Source of the DNA: Chloroflexota bacterium
GTDB taxonomy: Bacteria; Chloroflexota; Limnocylindria; QHBO01
Reading direction: 5' to 3'
Length of the DNA stretch: 64,000 bases
NCBI GenBank assembly: GCA_025699005.1
Contig: JAILWI010000001.1
Span: 124,001 to 188,000, forward strand
Under the pieces are notes generated by a model, which worked only from the letters and a program-made list of their open reading frames with translations, did not search any database and had not been told where the DNA came from. Numbering within the stretch: position 1 is the stretch's first letter; the number at the start of each line of letters is the position of its first letter. A program made the position numbers and the translations under genes. Below, piece by piece: positions 41,943 through 50,286 of the stretch.

Positions 41943-43229
41943 TTATCCGCGTATCTCGGACAGCGCGCGTTCCACGGCCGCGCTCACCTGTTGCCGGTCA
42001 TGCGCCAGCGTCAGCTCGGACGCCGATTCTCCGATGAGTTCCACCTGCCGCGCCAGTGCATCGTGCCGCCGCTGCGGCACCGCGGTTGCGATCGTCCGCA
42101 TCGTCCCGACCATCGCGAGAAGGATGTCGGGACTCCCCCCACCGTACTGCCGCAGCTGGTCGAAGGCGAGACCGACGAGCTCCGGCCAGTCGTGGTACGG
42201 GACCACGAGGCGCAGCTCGCCAACCTCGTCTCGGAACGCACGCTGCGGGTGGTGCCGCCTGCCCGACGCGACGAGGATCTGGCCGAGCCGGACGATGCAG
42301 TCGGTGGCCGAGGTGGGGTCGTTGATGCCCGGCGAGATCGCCTTGAGCGCCACGTCGACGAGCTGGCGGATGCCGAATGCCGCGTCCTGCTCGATGGAGC
42401 GCTGCGCTCCCAGCGAGACCTGCGCGCGAAGCGTCCGGGCGAGGTCCTCCGTGGCCGCGGAGGCGGGCCACACCGAGAAGAGCGGAGCGTCCTCCTGAAC
42501 CCACGAGCCGGGCCTGACCTCGAGCCGGATGAGGATCAGGTGTCGCTCGGCGATCTCCCGAAGCTCCTCGAGGTCGATGAGCTGAAGGTAGCCGCTCCCG
42601 CCCGCCGAGACGGTTCCCGGAGGGTCGTCCGGGGGCGTCCAGCCGCTCCCGTTCTCGTCGCTCGCCGTCCATTCGGCTTGGACCTGGCCGGTCGTCTCGT
42701 CGGCGATCTTGCCGACGATCGCCGACAGCTGGATGCGACTGGCGATGTGGTGGATGAAGTACACGAACATCCCCAGCGCGAGCAGCGCGTAGAGGATTCC
42801 CGCGCTCACCGACAGCGATGGAACGAAGGCGGAGATGCCATCGGCGTCGGCTCGGATCGACCGCAGCACGAGGATCGCGTAGGTGAACGCGCCGATGAAC
42901 GCGCCGAGCACGACCTGGCTGCTGCGATCGCTCATGAAGTTGCGGAGGACCCGCGGCGAGAACTGCGATGACGCCAGCTGGAGGGCGACGATGGTGATCG
43001 AGAACGTCACGCCGGCCACCGTGATCATCGACCCGGCGATCGAGGAGAGCAGGCCTCGCGCTCCTTCCGCGCCACCGCCGAACACGAGCGGGAAGTCCGC
43101 CGCGAACTCCGGCGTGCGACGGTCGACCGTGATCATGCCGAAGGCGAGCCCCGCGCTCACCACGACCCAGATGGACGGGATGAACCACAGGCTGTCGCGG
43201 ACGGTCGCCCAGTACTTGCGCAGAGGCAT
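41943..43229 (-). CDS. DUF2254 membrane protein
   Basis: A 428-residue protein matching DUF2254: four N-terminal TM helices with MITVAGVTFSITIVALQLASSQFSPRVLRNF between helices 2 and 3, then a C-terminal soluble domain with LKAISPGINDPTSATDCI and HHPQRAFRDEVGELRLVVP. Function of the family is unknown; the pore-like layout and linkage to a CaxA antiporter suggest ion handling. ATG 43229 is preferred over an upstream start because TATCGT on the minus strand ends 5 nt before it. Confidence 0.85.
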   Translation of the reverse strand: MPLRKYWATVRDSLWFIPSIWVVVSAGLAFGMITVDRRTPEFAADFPLVFGGGAEGARGLLSSIAGSMITVAGVTFSITIVALQLASSQFSPRVLRNFMSDRSSQVVLGAFIGAFTYAILVLRSIRADADGISAFVPSLSVSAGILYALLALGMFVYFIHHIASRIQLSAIVGKIADETTGQVQAEWTASDENGSGWTPPDDPPGTVSAGGSGYLQLIDLEELREIAERHLILIRLEVRPGSWVQEDAPLFSVWPASAATEDLARTLRAQVSLGAQRSIEQDAAFGIRQLVDVALKAISPGINDPTSATDCIVRLGQILVASGRRHHPQRAFRDEVGELRLVVPYHDWPELVGLAFDQLRQYGGGSPDILLAMVGTMRTIATAVPQRRHDALARQVELIGESASELTLAHDRQQVSAAVERALSEIRG

Positions 43230-43234
43230 GAGAC

Positions 43235-43240
43235 ACGATA
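43235..43240 (-). promoter_or_regulatory. -10 box of the DUF2254-caxA operon (TATCGT)
   Basis: TATCGT on the minus strand ends 5 nt before ATG 43229. A GTG/ATG further upstream would precede the transcript start. Confidence 0.45.
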
Positions 43241-43279
43241 CGCACAATCGCGGCCAGCCGCCCGGCCGACGGGTCCCGA

Positions 43280-44032
43280 TCAGCCTCCCGCGGGGCTCGC
43301 CTCCGGCGTCGCCGACGCGTCAGCTGACGGTGCGCTTCCGCTCGGCGCCGGGGTCGGAGCGGGTGCCGGCTCGCCAGGCAGCTCGGCGATGAGTGCCCGG
43401 TTCAGCGCGTCGTCGACGCCGATGAGCAGGAAGACGTACTCGCCACTCGACCAGGTGTAGATATGCGTCCCGGCCGCCGTGGCGTTGTCCTCCGGTCGAA
43501 CCCAGACCACGTTGCCGGCCACCTCGTCGGCCTCCCACGGGTCGGGGTCGAGCCCGGCAATGCCGACGTAGCGACCCGCGGTCGCAAGGTGCGGCTCGAG
43601 ATCCTCGGTGGCCACCGGGTCGCCATCGACGCGCATGGCGTACAGGGTCAGGCGCGGCTGCTCGATGTACGCCAGGGCGAGCGACGCGAACCGGTTGCCG
43701 ATCTCCCCGTAAACGCTCCCGATATCGCCGGGGGTCAGCGCGAACTCGTCGAACGGCGCGACGACGACCGGGACGCCGCCGACCGAGGCTGGGATCAGGC
43801 CCGCCAGCTCCTGGTCCGGCTCGTTCGTGAAGCGCGGCGTCGGTGCCGGCGTCGGGGTCGGCGTCGGGGTTGGCGTGGGCGCCGGGCTCGTGCTCGGGGA
43901 TGCGCTCGCCGGGGGTTCGTCGGAGGAGGATGGCGTTTCAGCGGTCGAGCACGCGCCCAACGCCAGGGCGGTCACGAGCAGGCTGCTCACCGCCCCGCGC
44001 AGGCGCAGCGAGGCGAGGCGGGAGAACGTCAT
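43280..44032 (-). CDS. Hypothetical lipoprotein with Pro/Thr linker
   Basis: A 250-residue predicted lipoprotein: signal peptide with lipobox LALGAC, then a long Ser/Pro/Thr-Pro linker (about residues 38-66), a beta-rich domain (ELAGLIPASVGGVPV, FALTPGDIG, YVGIAGLDPDPW, GTHIYTWSSGEYVFLLIG), and a Pro/Ala/Ser tail. No family recognised. TATCAT on the minus strand (44047-44042) ends 9 nt before ATG 44032. Confidence 0.6.
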   Translation of the reverse strand: MTFSRLASLRLRGAVSSLLVTALALGACSTAETPSSSDEPPASASPSTSPAPTPTPTPTPTPAPTPRFTNEPDQELAGLIPASVGGVPVVVAPFDEFALTPGDIGSVYGEIGNRFASLALAYIEQPRLTLYAMRVDGDPVATEDLEPHLATAGRYVGIAGLDPDPWEADEVAGNVVWVRPEDNATAAGTHIYTWSSGEYVFLLIGVDDALNRALIAELPGEPAPAPTPAPSGSAPSADASATPEASPAGG

Positions 44033-44064
44033 CGGGCCGGCATGATACCCGACCGGGAAGGGTC

Positions 44065-47000
44065 TCAGGCGGCGCCGCGTGCCTCGTCCGGGCGGTCGCC
44101 CGATCGTCGTCGGCGCCCCGCATCGGCGTGGTCGTCGACGGTCGCGGCCAGCGCCGCGAGCACGTCGGAGCGGAACGTGGCGGGATGCTCGCGGAGGCGC
44201 TGCATGGCGTCACTGCGGCCCATGGACCCGCCAGCGACGAGCTCGTCGTAGGCACTCGCGGCGGCGATCACGTGTGGACCGACGGGCCCACGCGCGCGGA
44301 CGGCTCGCCGCGACCGGCGGACCCCATCGGCCATGAGGCTGCGGTAGCCGGCGATCAGCGTGGCGACGGCGTGGAGCGACGGGATGGCACTGAGCTCGGC
44401 CAGGGACCGGTCGTCGAGGATCGAGAGTCGAGCCGCGAGCTCGACGTCATGCGGCATCAGTGAGGCCAGGCCGACTCGCTCGGCGACACGTCCGGCGAGC
44501 ACTCCGACCCGCTCACCCCGGCCGGGCTGGTCCGGCTCGGAGGACGACGCGCCGAGCGAACGCGTCACCGTCAGCACTGCGGCGCGGACGGCGTCAGCTT
44601 CCTCGTGATACGCCCCGGACAGCTGGGTCGCACGCTCCATGAGGTGCTCCACGGCGTGCGGGTCCTCGCCGTCGCGAAGGGCGGCCGAGGCCAGCTCGTC
44701 GAGGGTGCCGCGCAGGTCGACGACGTCGCGCGGCAGCTGATCGCTGCGGATCACCCGATTCTCGCCGGCCCGCTTTCCGAAGAAGAGCGCCACGTCGGCG
44801 GCCTCCACGAGCCCCGCGCGGTCGTTGGCACTGTCCGGCATGCCGGCCACGCCGACGGTGATCGTCACCGGTGTCGAGCTGTCCGCGGTCAGCGCCGATA
44901 CGGCCGCGCAGATGCGCTCGCCGACGCGCTCGGCCTCGACGACCGTTGCTCCCGGCAGGATGAGCGCGAACTCGTCGCCGCCGTAGCGGAACACACGGTC
45001 GTCGGTGCGCGCCGCTCCGTAGATGGCGGTCGCGACCTCGTAGAGGAGCGCGTCGCCGGCCGGATGCCCGTGCCGGTCGTTGTACCCCTTGAAGGCGTCG
45101 AGATCCATCATGAGGACGGCGAGCCGTCGATCGGCCTCGCTCGCCGCGGCCGTCGCGGCATCGACCATGCGACCGAGCTCTCGCTGGAAGGCACCGTGGT
45201 TGCCGAGCCCGGTCAGCGCATCCGTCTCCGCGCGCAGGCTCACGGCGTGATGGCGGTCGGCGTTGCGCAGGGCGATCGAGGCCTGCGCGGCGAACAGCTG
45301 GATCAGCTCGAAGTCGCTCTCGGTGAAGTAGACCTCCTCGCCGCCGATGCGCGACGCGTTCAGCGCGCCGAGGACCTCGCCATCGGCGATGAGCGGGACG
45401 ACCACGATGGCCTCGGGATCATCGGGCGTGCCGGGGATCTGGATGGCGCGGGGATCGTTGAGGGCGTCGTTGGCGAGCAGCGGCTGGGCCTGCTCGACGG
45501 CCCACCCCATGAGGCCGTGTCCGAACGGGATGACGTAGCGGCTCACCTCATCGGCGTGCCGTTCGCGCGTGAGCACCGGCATCATCACCCTGCGCACCGG
45601 GTCGGTGCGGTAGATCGACAGGTTGTCGTAGGCCACCACGTCGCGGAGACCGTCGGCGATCGTCTCGAGCACGTCTGCCTGCTCGAGGCTGCCGAGCAGT
45701 CGCGCGTTCGTCTCGAGCAGGTGGCGCTGTGACTCCGATCGGCGCGCGAGCTCGGTGGACTGCGCGACCAGCTGACCGTAGGTCGTCGCGTTCGCCACCG
45801 CCTGCGCCGCGTAGCCGGCGAAGATGCGCATCGTCTGCAGGTCGTCGTTGCTGAATCGGTTGTAGCCGAGCTGGCTGAGGACGATGACGCCGATCGTCCG
45901 GCCCTCGTACGTCATCGGCACGACGAGCATGGACTCGGGGACGTCGTCGGTGCCCTCGATCGTCATGCCGCGCTCGTCGTCGATCGCGTCGTTGATGAGG
46001 AGGGGCTCGCCGTGCTCGGCAACCCAGCCGGTGAAGCCCTCGCCCACCGCGACACGGAGGAGGTCCTCCGCGTTCTCGGGATCGCCGTCGAGCATCTCCC
46101 GCGTGAAGGCGATCGGGTCGCACATCCGACGATCCCAGTCGACCTGGTAGACGCGGATGTCGTGGTAGACGGCCAGCGAGGTCGCCTCGGCGACGATGGC
46201 CTCGGCGATGGCCCGCACGTCGGTGAGTCGGTTGAGGCGCGCGGACAGGTCCTGGATCGACTTCATCCGCGCGGCCTGATCGGCGACGGATCGGTACAGG
46301 CGCGCATTCTGAATCGCCACGGCCGCCTGGTCGGCGAACGCCTGGAGCAATGCGACCTCCTCGTCCGGCCATGGTCGGTCGGTGCGGTGGTAGAGGCCGA
46401 GCAGGCCCAACGTCTGGTCTCCGCCGACGAGGGGGACGAGGCAGGCCGTGCGGATCCCCTCGGCGGCATACGTGGCGCGCATCAGGCCCGCACTCTCGTC
46501 GGTGTCGGCGTTTCGCAGCCATCGCGAGCGGCGATCGCGGACGGCCCGGGTGCCGATCGTCTCAGACTCCGTGGAGAGCGCGCGCACCTGTGCGAGGAAC
46601 TGCTCGCCGAGGTTGTACTGCGCGGCGAGCTGGTACGGGTGGGCCGAGTCGTCCAGGATCCAGAGGCCGGCCTTGTCCGCCTCGAACAGCGTGCGCGTGA
46701 GCTCGACGACCTCTCCGAGCACCGCGTTGAGGTCGAGGGTGCCGGTGAGCTCCTTGGTCACCGATCGCAGGGCGCGGGCGCGGCGCAGCTCGCGGCGGGC
46801 GTGGACGATGAGCCGCGAGCTGGCGAGCGCGGTGCCGGCCAGGGTGGCGAGGGTCTCGGTGAACGACCCGGCCATGGCGTCCGCGGATGCGGGGTCGACG
46901 ACGAGCAGGCCGATCGTGCCCTGCCGCGAGCGCAGCTCGATCATGCGGTGCTCGCTGCCTTCACTCGCCCGTTCGATGACGGGCGGCGGGGGCGTCGGGA

Positions 47001-47400
47001 ACCCTGCATGAGCCACGAGCTCGTAGACCTCGTCACCCACGAGGTACACGGCGGCTCGCGTGACGTGGATCTCGGTGCGCAGGGCCTCGACCACGGCTCG
47101 CGCGACGGATCCCGGGGAGGGCGATGCCGCCAGCGCGGCGGCGATGCGCTCGACCACGCTCAGCTGCGGATCGCGTCGATGTCGCGCCGAGTCGCTCGGG
47201 ATCGGATCCGCGGCCGGCGCATCCTCGACGAGGAGCCGCTGCACGTCATCACGTCGGAAGCGGCGATCCCCGCGGGTGTTGATCCGATAGGCCGTCAGTC
47301 GACCGGCATCGGTCCAGGCGCGGATCGTGTTCGGGTGCACGCCCAGCAGCGTTGCCGCCTGGGCAACGCTGAGCAGTGCCGTGCCGCTGTCCTGCGCCAT
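44065..47400 (-). CDS. DNA-binding GAF/GGDEF signalling protein: MerR-like HTH, GAF repeats, GGDEF, degenerate HD-GYP
   Basis: A 1111-residue protein. Residues about 9-57 form a MerR/BldC-type helix-turn-helix (LLSVAQAATLLGVHPNTIRAW, then RRFRRDDVQRLL). Four GAF-type domains follow to about 790, separated by coiled-coil linkers (VAIQNARLYRSVADQA, VANATTYGQLVAQS). The diguanylate cyclase is next, with YGGDEF preceded by an RTDD inhibitory site exactly five residues before GGDEF. The C-terminal 200 residues follow the HD-GYP helical pattern (VGVLAGRVAERVG, ELAARLSILDDRSLAEL, AASAYDELVAGG) but lack HD and GYP, so it is probably non-catalytic. It could link cyclic-di-GMP synthesis directly to gene control. 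AGGAG precedes ATG 47400. Confidence 0.85.
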   Translation of the reverse strand: MAQDSGTALLSVAQAATLLGVHPNTIRAWTDAGRLTAYRINTRGDRRFRRDDVQRLLVEDAPAADPIPSDSARHRRDPQLSVVERIAAALAASPSPGSVARAVVEALRTEIHVTRAAVYLVGDEVYELVAHAGFPTPPPPVIERASEGSEHRMIELRSRQGTIGLLVVDPASADAMAGSFTETLATLAGTALASSRLIVHARRELRRARALRSVTKELTGTLDLNAVLGEVVELTRTLFEADKAGLWILDDSAHPYQLAAQYNLGEQFLAQVRALSTESETIGTRAVRDRRSRWLRNADTDESAGLMRATYAAEGIRTACLVPLVGGDQTLGLLGLYHRTDRPWPDEEVALLQAFADQAAVAIQNARLYRSVADQAARMKSIQDLSARLNRLTDVRAIAEAIVAEATSLAVYHDIRVYQVDWDRRMCDPIAFTREMLDGDPENAEDLLRVAVGEGFTGWVAEHGEPLLINDAIDDERGMTIEGTDDVPESMLVVPMTYEGRTIGVIVLSQLGYNRFSNDDLQTMRIFAGYAAQAVANATTYGQLVAQSTELARRSESQRHLLETNARLLGSLEQADVLETIADGLRDVVAYDNLSIYRTDPVRRVMMPVLTRERHADEVSRYVIPFGHGLMGWAVEQAQPLLANDALNDPRAIQIPGTPDDPEAIVVVPLIADGEVLGALNASRIGGEEVYFTESDFELIQLFAAQASIALRNADRHHAVSLRAETDALTGLGNHGAFQRELGRMVDAATAAASEADRRLAVLMMDLDAFKGYNDRHGHPAGDALLYEVATAIYGAARTDDRVFRYGGDEFALILPGATVVEAERVGERICAAVSALTADSSTPVTITVGVAGMPDSANDRAGLVEAADVALFFGKRAGENRVIRSDQLPRDVVDLRGTLDELASAALRDGEDPHAVEHLMERATQLSGAYHEEADAVRAAVLTVTRSLGASSSEPDQPGRGERVGVLAGRVAERVGLASLMPHDVELAARLSILDDRSLAELSAIPSLHAVATLIAGYRSLMADGVRRSRRAVRARGPVGPHVIAAASAYDELVAGGSMGRSDAMQRLREHPATFRSDVLAALAATVDDHADAGRRRRSGDRPDEARGAA

Positions 47401-47466
47401 CCGCGCTCCTGTTCGGCGACCCCCGCGTGCTCCATCGGTCCGAATGGAGCTTTCGGGAGGTCCCGT

Positions 47467-47550
47467 GTACCGGATGCTAGAAACGGCAGGTCGTTCCGAC
47501 GATGCCTCGTTCGTACCGGGACAGGCCCGTACCGATGAGGCCCGTACTGG
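47467..47550. promoter_or_regulatory. Direct repeats CGTAC(C/T)GR upstream of the HTH-GAF-GGDEF gene
   Basis: GTACCGG at 47467, GTACCGG at 47513, GTACCGA at 47529 and GTACTGG at 47544; the last three are 16 and 15 bp apart in the same orientation. A TAGCAT -10 candidate for the gene lies at about 47478-47473 on the minus strand, so one copy overlaps the transcript start and the others lie upstream. Direct repeats suit a BldC/MerR-like HTH, so autoregulation is plausible. Confidence 0.42.
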
Positions 47551-47566
47551 CCCGTCGAGGCTCCGC

Positions 47567-48316
47567 TCAGCCGGCCAGCATCGCGCTCAGGAACGCACCG
47601 ACACCCCCGATCGCGAGGAGCGCGATCGACAGGCCCAGCCCGATGACGCCGCCGGACACGAGGCGGCGGTTCCGGCCGCCAAGGAGGCGCATCGCGTCGT
47701 CGAGGGCGAGGTTGGTGATGACGAATCCGCCGTCGGGCTCCTCGAGGCGCGGTCGTCCGCTGTCGTCGCGCGTCGCTCGTGCCAGGACGAGGAGCCGATC
47801 GGTGACGTTGAGCGTGCGCGTGATCGCCCGGGCCTCGGTGGCCGGACCGTGGCGCTCGGTGAGGCGCGCCACTGCGCCGGCGTGCGGGTCCTCGAGCTCG
47901 TCGGGGCTCCCGCGCCAGACCTTGGGGATGACGACGAGCGGCTCCGCGGCTCGGGCCGGATCGAGGGTCACCGAGCCGTCGTGGTCCCACAGGTCGAATG
48001 ACCGGGTCTCGCGCATCCGCTCGACGCTTCGCCACGTCCCGCCGACGAGCACATCCACGTCACGATGAAATGCGACGAGCCGCTCCCCACCGCCCATCTC
48101 GAGGGGATCGCGGCAGCGGATCCTTCCGGCGACCCGCACCGGCCGATCGGGAAGACGCTCGTCGCCGAGCAACCGGCCAACCTTCCACTCCGGCGGTCCG
48201 GCGAGCCGTCGTGCGACGGTCGCTCGGACACCGGCTGCCCGCAGCACGAGCAGCGAGACGATCGCCAGGACGACGCCCGCGCCGACCATCACGGCGAAGG
48301 CGAACCCGATCGGCAT
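47567..48316 (-). CDS. Membrane protein with GIDE-like domain (tentative)
   Basis: A 249-residue protein with TM helices at both ends (residues about 5-27 and 218-245) and a soluble beta-rich region between. That region (RPVRVAGRIRCRDP, LVAFHRDVDV, TRSFDLWDHDGSVTLDPARA) resembles the GIDE domain of the mitochondrial ligase MUL1 and its bacterial relatives, with no RING. Function unknown. It follows ybaK by 5 nt. The family assignment is weak and needs a profile search. Confidence 0.45.
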   Translation of the reverse strand: MPIGFAFAVMVGAGVVLAIVSLLVLRAAGVRATVARRLAGPPEWKVGRLLGDERLPDRPVRVAGRIRCRDPLEMGGGERLVAFHRDVDVLVGGTWRSVERMRETRSFDLWDHDGSVTLDPARAAEPLVVIPKVWRGSPDELEDPHAGAVARLTERHGPATEARAITRTLNVTDRLLVLARATRDDSGRPRLEEPDGGFVITNLALDDAMRLLGGRNRRLVSGGVIGLGLSIALLAIGGVGAFLSAMLAG

Positions 48317-48321
48317 CGGCC

Positions 48322-48801
48322 TCAGCCCGCCGGTCGCTCGGCGAGGTCGGCGATGGTCCCTCCCGAGACGCGAAGGAGGTCATCCGGCGTGATCCGGAAC
48401 ACCGCATCCGGAAGGCCCGCTGCCGCCCACAGCTCATCGTGCGCCAGGAGATCGGGGTCGACGAGGACGGCCACCGCGGTCGCGTGGCCGAACGGGGGCA
48501 CCCCGCCGATGGCATAGCCGGTCGCCGCTCGAGCCTCGTCGCCGTTGGCGCGAAACGCCCGCGTCCCGCCGCTCGCAGCGGCCAGCTTCTCCATGTCGAC
48601 ACGGTTCGTTCCCGACACGAGCGCCACCACCGGGTCATCATCGACGACGAAGACGAGCGACTTCACGATCTGGCCGACCGTCGACCCGATCGCGCGCGCC
48701 GCGTCCTCGGCCGTGCGGGTGCCCTCCGGATAGCGGCGAACGTCGATCTCGAGCCCGGCCTCCGCCGCCGCCGCGACGACCCGGCTGATGTTGGCGTGCA
48801 T
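48322..48801 (-). CDS. YbaK/EbsC-type aminoacyl-tRNA editing protein
   Basis: A 159-residue editing-domain protein: VRRYPEGTRTAEDAARAIG, GQIVKSLVFVVDDDPVVALVSGTNRVD with the catalytic lysine, and GYAIGGVPPFGH at the C-terminal half. It deacylates mischarged tRNA (Cys-tRNA(Pro) in YbaK). TATGAT on the minus strand (48813-48808) ends 6 nt before ATG 48801, giving a leaderless message. It is divergent from the TPP riboswitch promoter with less than 50 nt between them. Confidence 0.9.
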   Translation of the reverse strand: MHANISRVVAAAAEAGLEIDVRRYPEGTRTAEDAARAIGSTVGQIVKSLVFVVDDDPVVALVSGTNRVDMEKLAAASGGTRAFRANGDEARAATGYAIGGVPPFGHATAVAVLVDPDLLAHDELWAAAGLPDAVFRITPDDLLRVSGGTIADLAERPAG

Positions 48802-48807
48802 CGACCG

Positions 48808-48829
48808 ATCATAGGGGCCGTGCTAGGCT
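48808..48829. promoter_or_regulatory. Back-to-back -10 boxes for ybaK (TATGAT, minus) and the TPP riboswitch (TAGGCT, plus)
   Basis: TATGAT on the minus strand (48813-48808) lies 6 nt before the ybaK start. TAGGCT on the plus strand (48824-48829) would start the riboswitch transcript near 48836. The two promoters are nearly abutting. Confidence 0.5.
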
Positions 48830-48844
48830 GATCGGACAGTTCAA

Positions 48845-48942
48845 GAGACGACAGGGGAGCGCGACAGCGCTGAGAGTGCGGACGCCGATGCGGACGCAGA
48901 CCCTCGAACCTGATCCGGGTCATGCCGGCGAAGGAAGTCGAT
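48845..48942 (+). ncRNA. TPP riboswitch (THI element)
   Basis: The conserved THI-box core is present: ACAGGGGAGC, GCTGAGAGTGCGG, CGCAGACCCTCGAACCTGAT, CCGGGTCATGCCGGCG and AAGGAAGTCG. P1 can form between CGAC (48849-48852) and GTCG (48937-48940). It binds thiamine pyrophosphate and should shut off the downstream thiamine pyrophosphokinase/YkoEDC genes when TPP is high. Confidence 0.95.
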
Positions 48943-48961
48943 GAAGCACCTGCCGCGGCGG

Positions 48962-49023
48962 GACCCGACTTCCGGGTCGCGCCGCTCGTCGTCTCACCGT
49001 CATTCGGAGAAGCGAGGGCAGGG
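48962..49023 (+). promoter_or_regulatory. Possible expression platform of the TPP riboswitch
   Basis: About 80 nt separate the aptamer from the ATG at 49024. It holds a hairpin GACCCG-ACTTC-CGGGTC (48962-48978) with no T-run, and a ribosome site GAGGGCAGGG just before the ATG. The absence of a T-run favours control at translation initiation or through Rho rather than intrinsic termination. Confidence 0.45.
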
Positions 49024-49677
49024 ATGCTGAGCGTGATCGTCGCATCAGGCGATGTCGTCGACGGCGATGCCGCGTGGCTCGAGCGGGCGGATCACGTCAT
49101 CGCGGCCGACCGCGGTGCGGAGACGCTCGATCGGCTGGGCCGCCGGCCCGACGTCCTCGTCGGCGACATGGACTCGGTCGCCCCCGAGCTCCTGGAACGG
49201 CTCGCGGCGTCCGGGTCGCGCATCGAGCGCCATCCCGCCGACAAGGATGCGTCGGATACGGAGCTCGCGATCGACGAGGCGTACCGGGCCGGCGCGACGT
49301 CGGTCGTGCTGCTCGGCGCGATCGGGGGCCGACGCCTCGACCACGAGCTGGCGAACCTGCTCCTCCTCGCCGATCCCGATCATGCCGCGCGCGACCTGCG
49401 TGCCGTTCGGGGCGCGACCACCGTGCGCGCGGTCGGCGCGGGCCGCCGTCTCGAGCTCGACGGCGCGATCGGCTCGATCGTGACGCTGCTGCCGGTCGGC
49501 GGCGACGCCGCCGGCGTGTCGACGCAGGGCCTGCGGTGGCCGCTCGAGGATGCCGTGCTGCGCCTCGGTCGCTCACGCGGCCTGTCGAATCAGATCACCA
49601 ACCGGCCCGCCGCGGTCACCGTGCGTGACGGGACGCTTCTGGCCATCGAGACCCCCAACGAGGAGGAACCATCGTGA
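49024..49677 (+). CDS. Thiamine pyrophosphokinase
   Basis: A 217-residue TPK. MLSVIVASGDVVDGDAAWLERADHVIAADRGAETL begins the fold, VGDMDSV carries the metal Asp pair, HPADKDASDTELA is the catalytic DKxxTD-like loop, and LLGAIGGRRLDHELANLLLL is the conserved GxxGxRxDH. It phosphorylates thiamine with ATP to TPP. ATG 49024 with GAGGGCAGGG is preferred because an in-frame ATG at 48922 lies inside the riboswitch. It shares GTGA with the next gene. Confidence 0.93.
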   Translation: MLSVIVASGDVVDGDAAWLERADHVIAADRGAETLDRLGRRPDVLVGDMDSVAPELLERLAASGSRIERHPADKDASDTELAIDEAYRAGATSVVLLGAIGGRRLDHELANLLLLADPDHAARDLRAVRGATTVRAVGAGRRLELDGAIGSIVTLLPVGGDAAGVSTQGLRWPLEDAVLRLGRSRGLSNQITNRPAAVTVRDGTLLAIETPNEEEPS

Positions 49678-50267
49678 CCACCACGCAACACCCCGACCGC
49701 GGATGGCGGCTCGTCGACATCGTCGTCGCCGCCGTCATCGCGGCGGCCTTCGGCATCGTCTTCCTGGCGTGGAACGCCTTCTACGCGTTCACGACGCCGT
49801 TGTTCGTCGCGCTGCCACCGGCGCAGGCGGTCCTCTACGGCGTCTGGCTGCTGCCCGCCGTGCTCGTCGCGCTCATCGTCCGACGTCCCGGAGCGGCGTT
49901 CTTCGGCGGCTTCGTCGCCGCGGCCTTCTCGGTCATCCTCGGGTCGCCGTATGGCGCCGATGCGCTCCTCTCCGGGGCACTCCAGGGTGGCGGCGCGGAG
50001 ATCGCCTTCGCGATCGCTCTCTATCGTCGCTGGGACCTCGCCACGGCGATGCTGGCCGGGGCGCTGGCGGGGGTGGCCGCCGTCGTCCACGACATCCCGA
50101 TCTACTTCGCGGGGACCGGGATCGACGTTTGGGTCGTGTACGGCATCGCCACGGTCTTCAGCGGCGCCGTCCTCGCCGGGATCGGCGCCTGGCTGCTCCT
50201 CCGCGCCCTGGTGGCGACCGGCGTTCTGGGTCAGTTCGAGGTGGGACGCGACCAGTCCGAAGTCTGA
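49674..50267 (+). CDS. ykoE: ECF transporter substrate-binding component for thiamine precursor (YkoE type)
   Basis: A 197-residue membrane protein with about six helices, starting RGWRLVDIVVAAVIAAAFGIVFLAWN and containing GVWLLPAVLVALIVRRPGAAFFGGFVAAA and SPYGADALLSGALQGGGAE, typical of YkoE. It captures hydroxymethylpyrimidine or thiamine and works with the YkoD ATPase and YkoC. GTG 49674 overlaps the TPK stop and has GAGGAGG ahead. Linkage to a TPP riboswitch and TPK suggests thiamine itself is the likely substrate. Confidence 0.87.
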   Translation: MTTTQHPDRGWRLVDIVVAAVIAAAFGIVFLAWNAFYAFTTPLFVALPPAQAVLYGVWLLPAVLVALIVRRPGAAFFGGFVAAAFSVILGSPYGADALLSGALQGGGAEIAFAIALYRRWDLATAMLAGALAGVAAVVHDIPIYFAGTGIDVWVVYGIATVFSGAVLAGIGAWLLLRALVATGVLGQFEVGRDQSEV

Positions 50268-50286
50268 CGGGGCACAATCCCCGCGG

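Noticed and set aside
48922-49023. Earlier start for thiamine pyrophosphokinase at ATG 48922
   Set aside because: That codon lies within the conserved TPP riboswitch core, and the extra residues have no homology to the enzyme.
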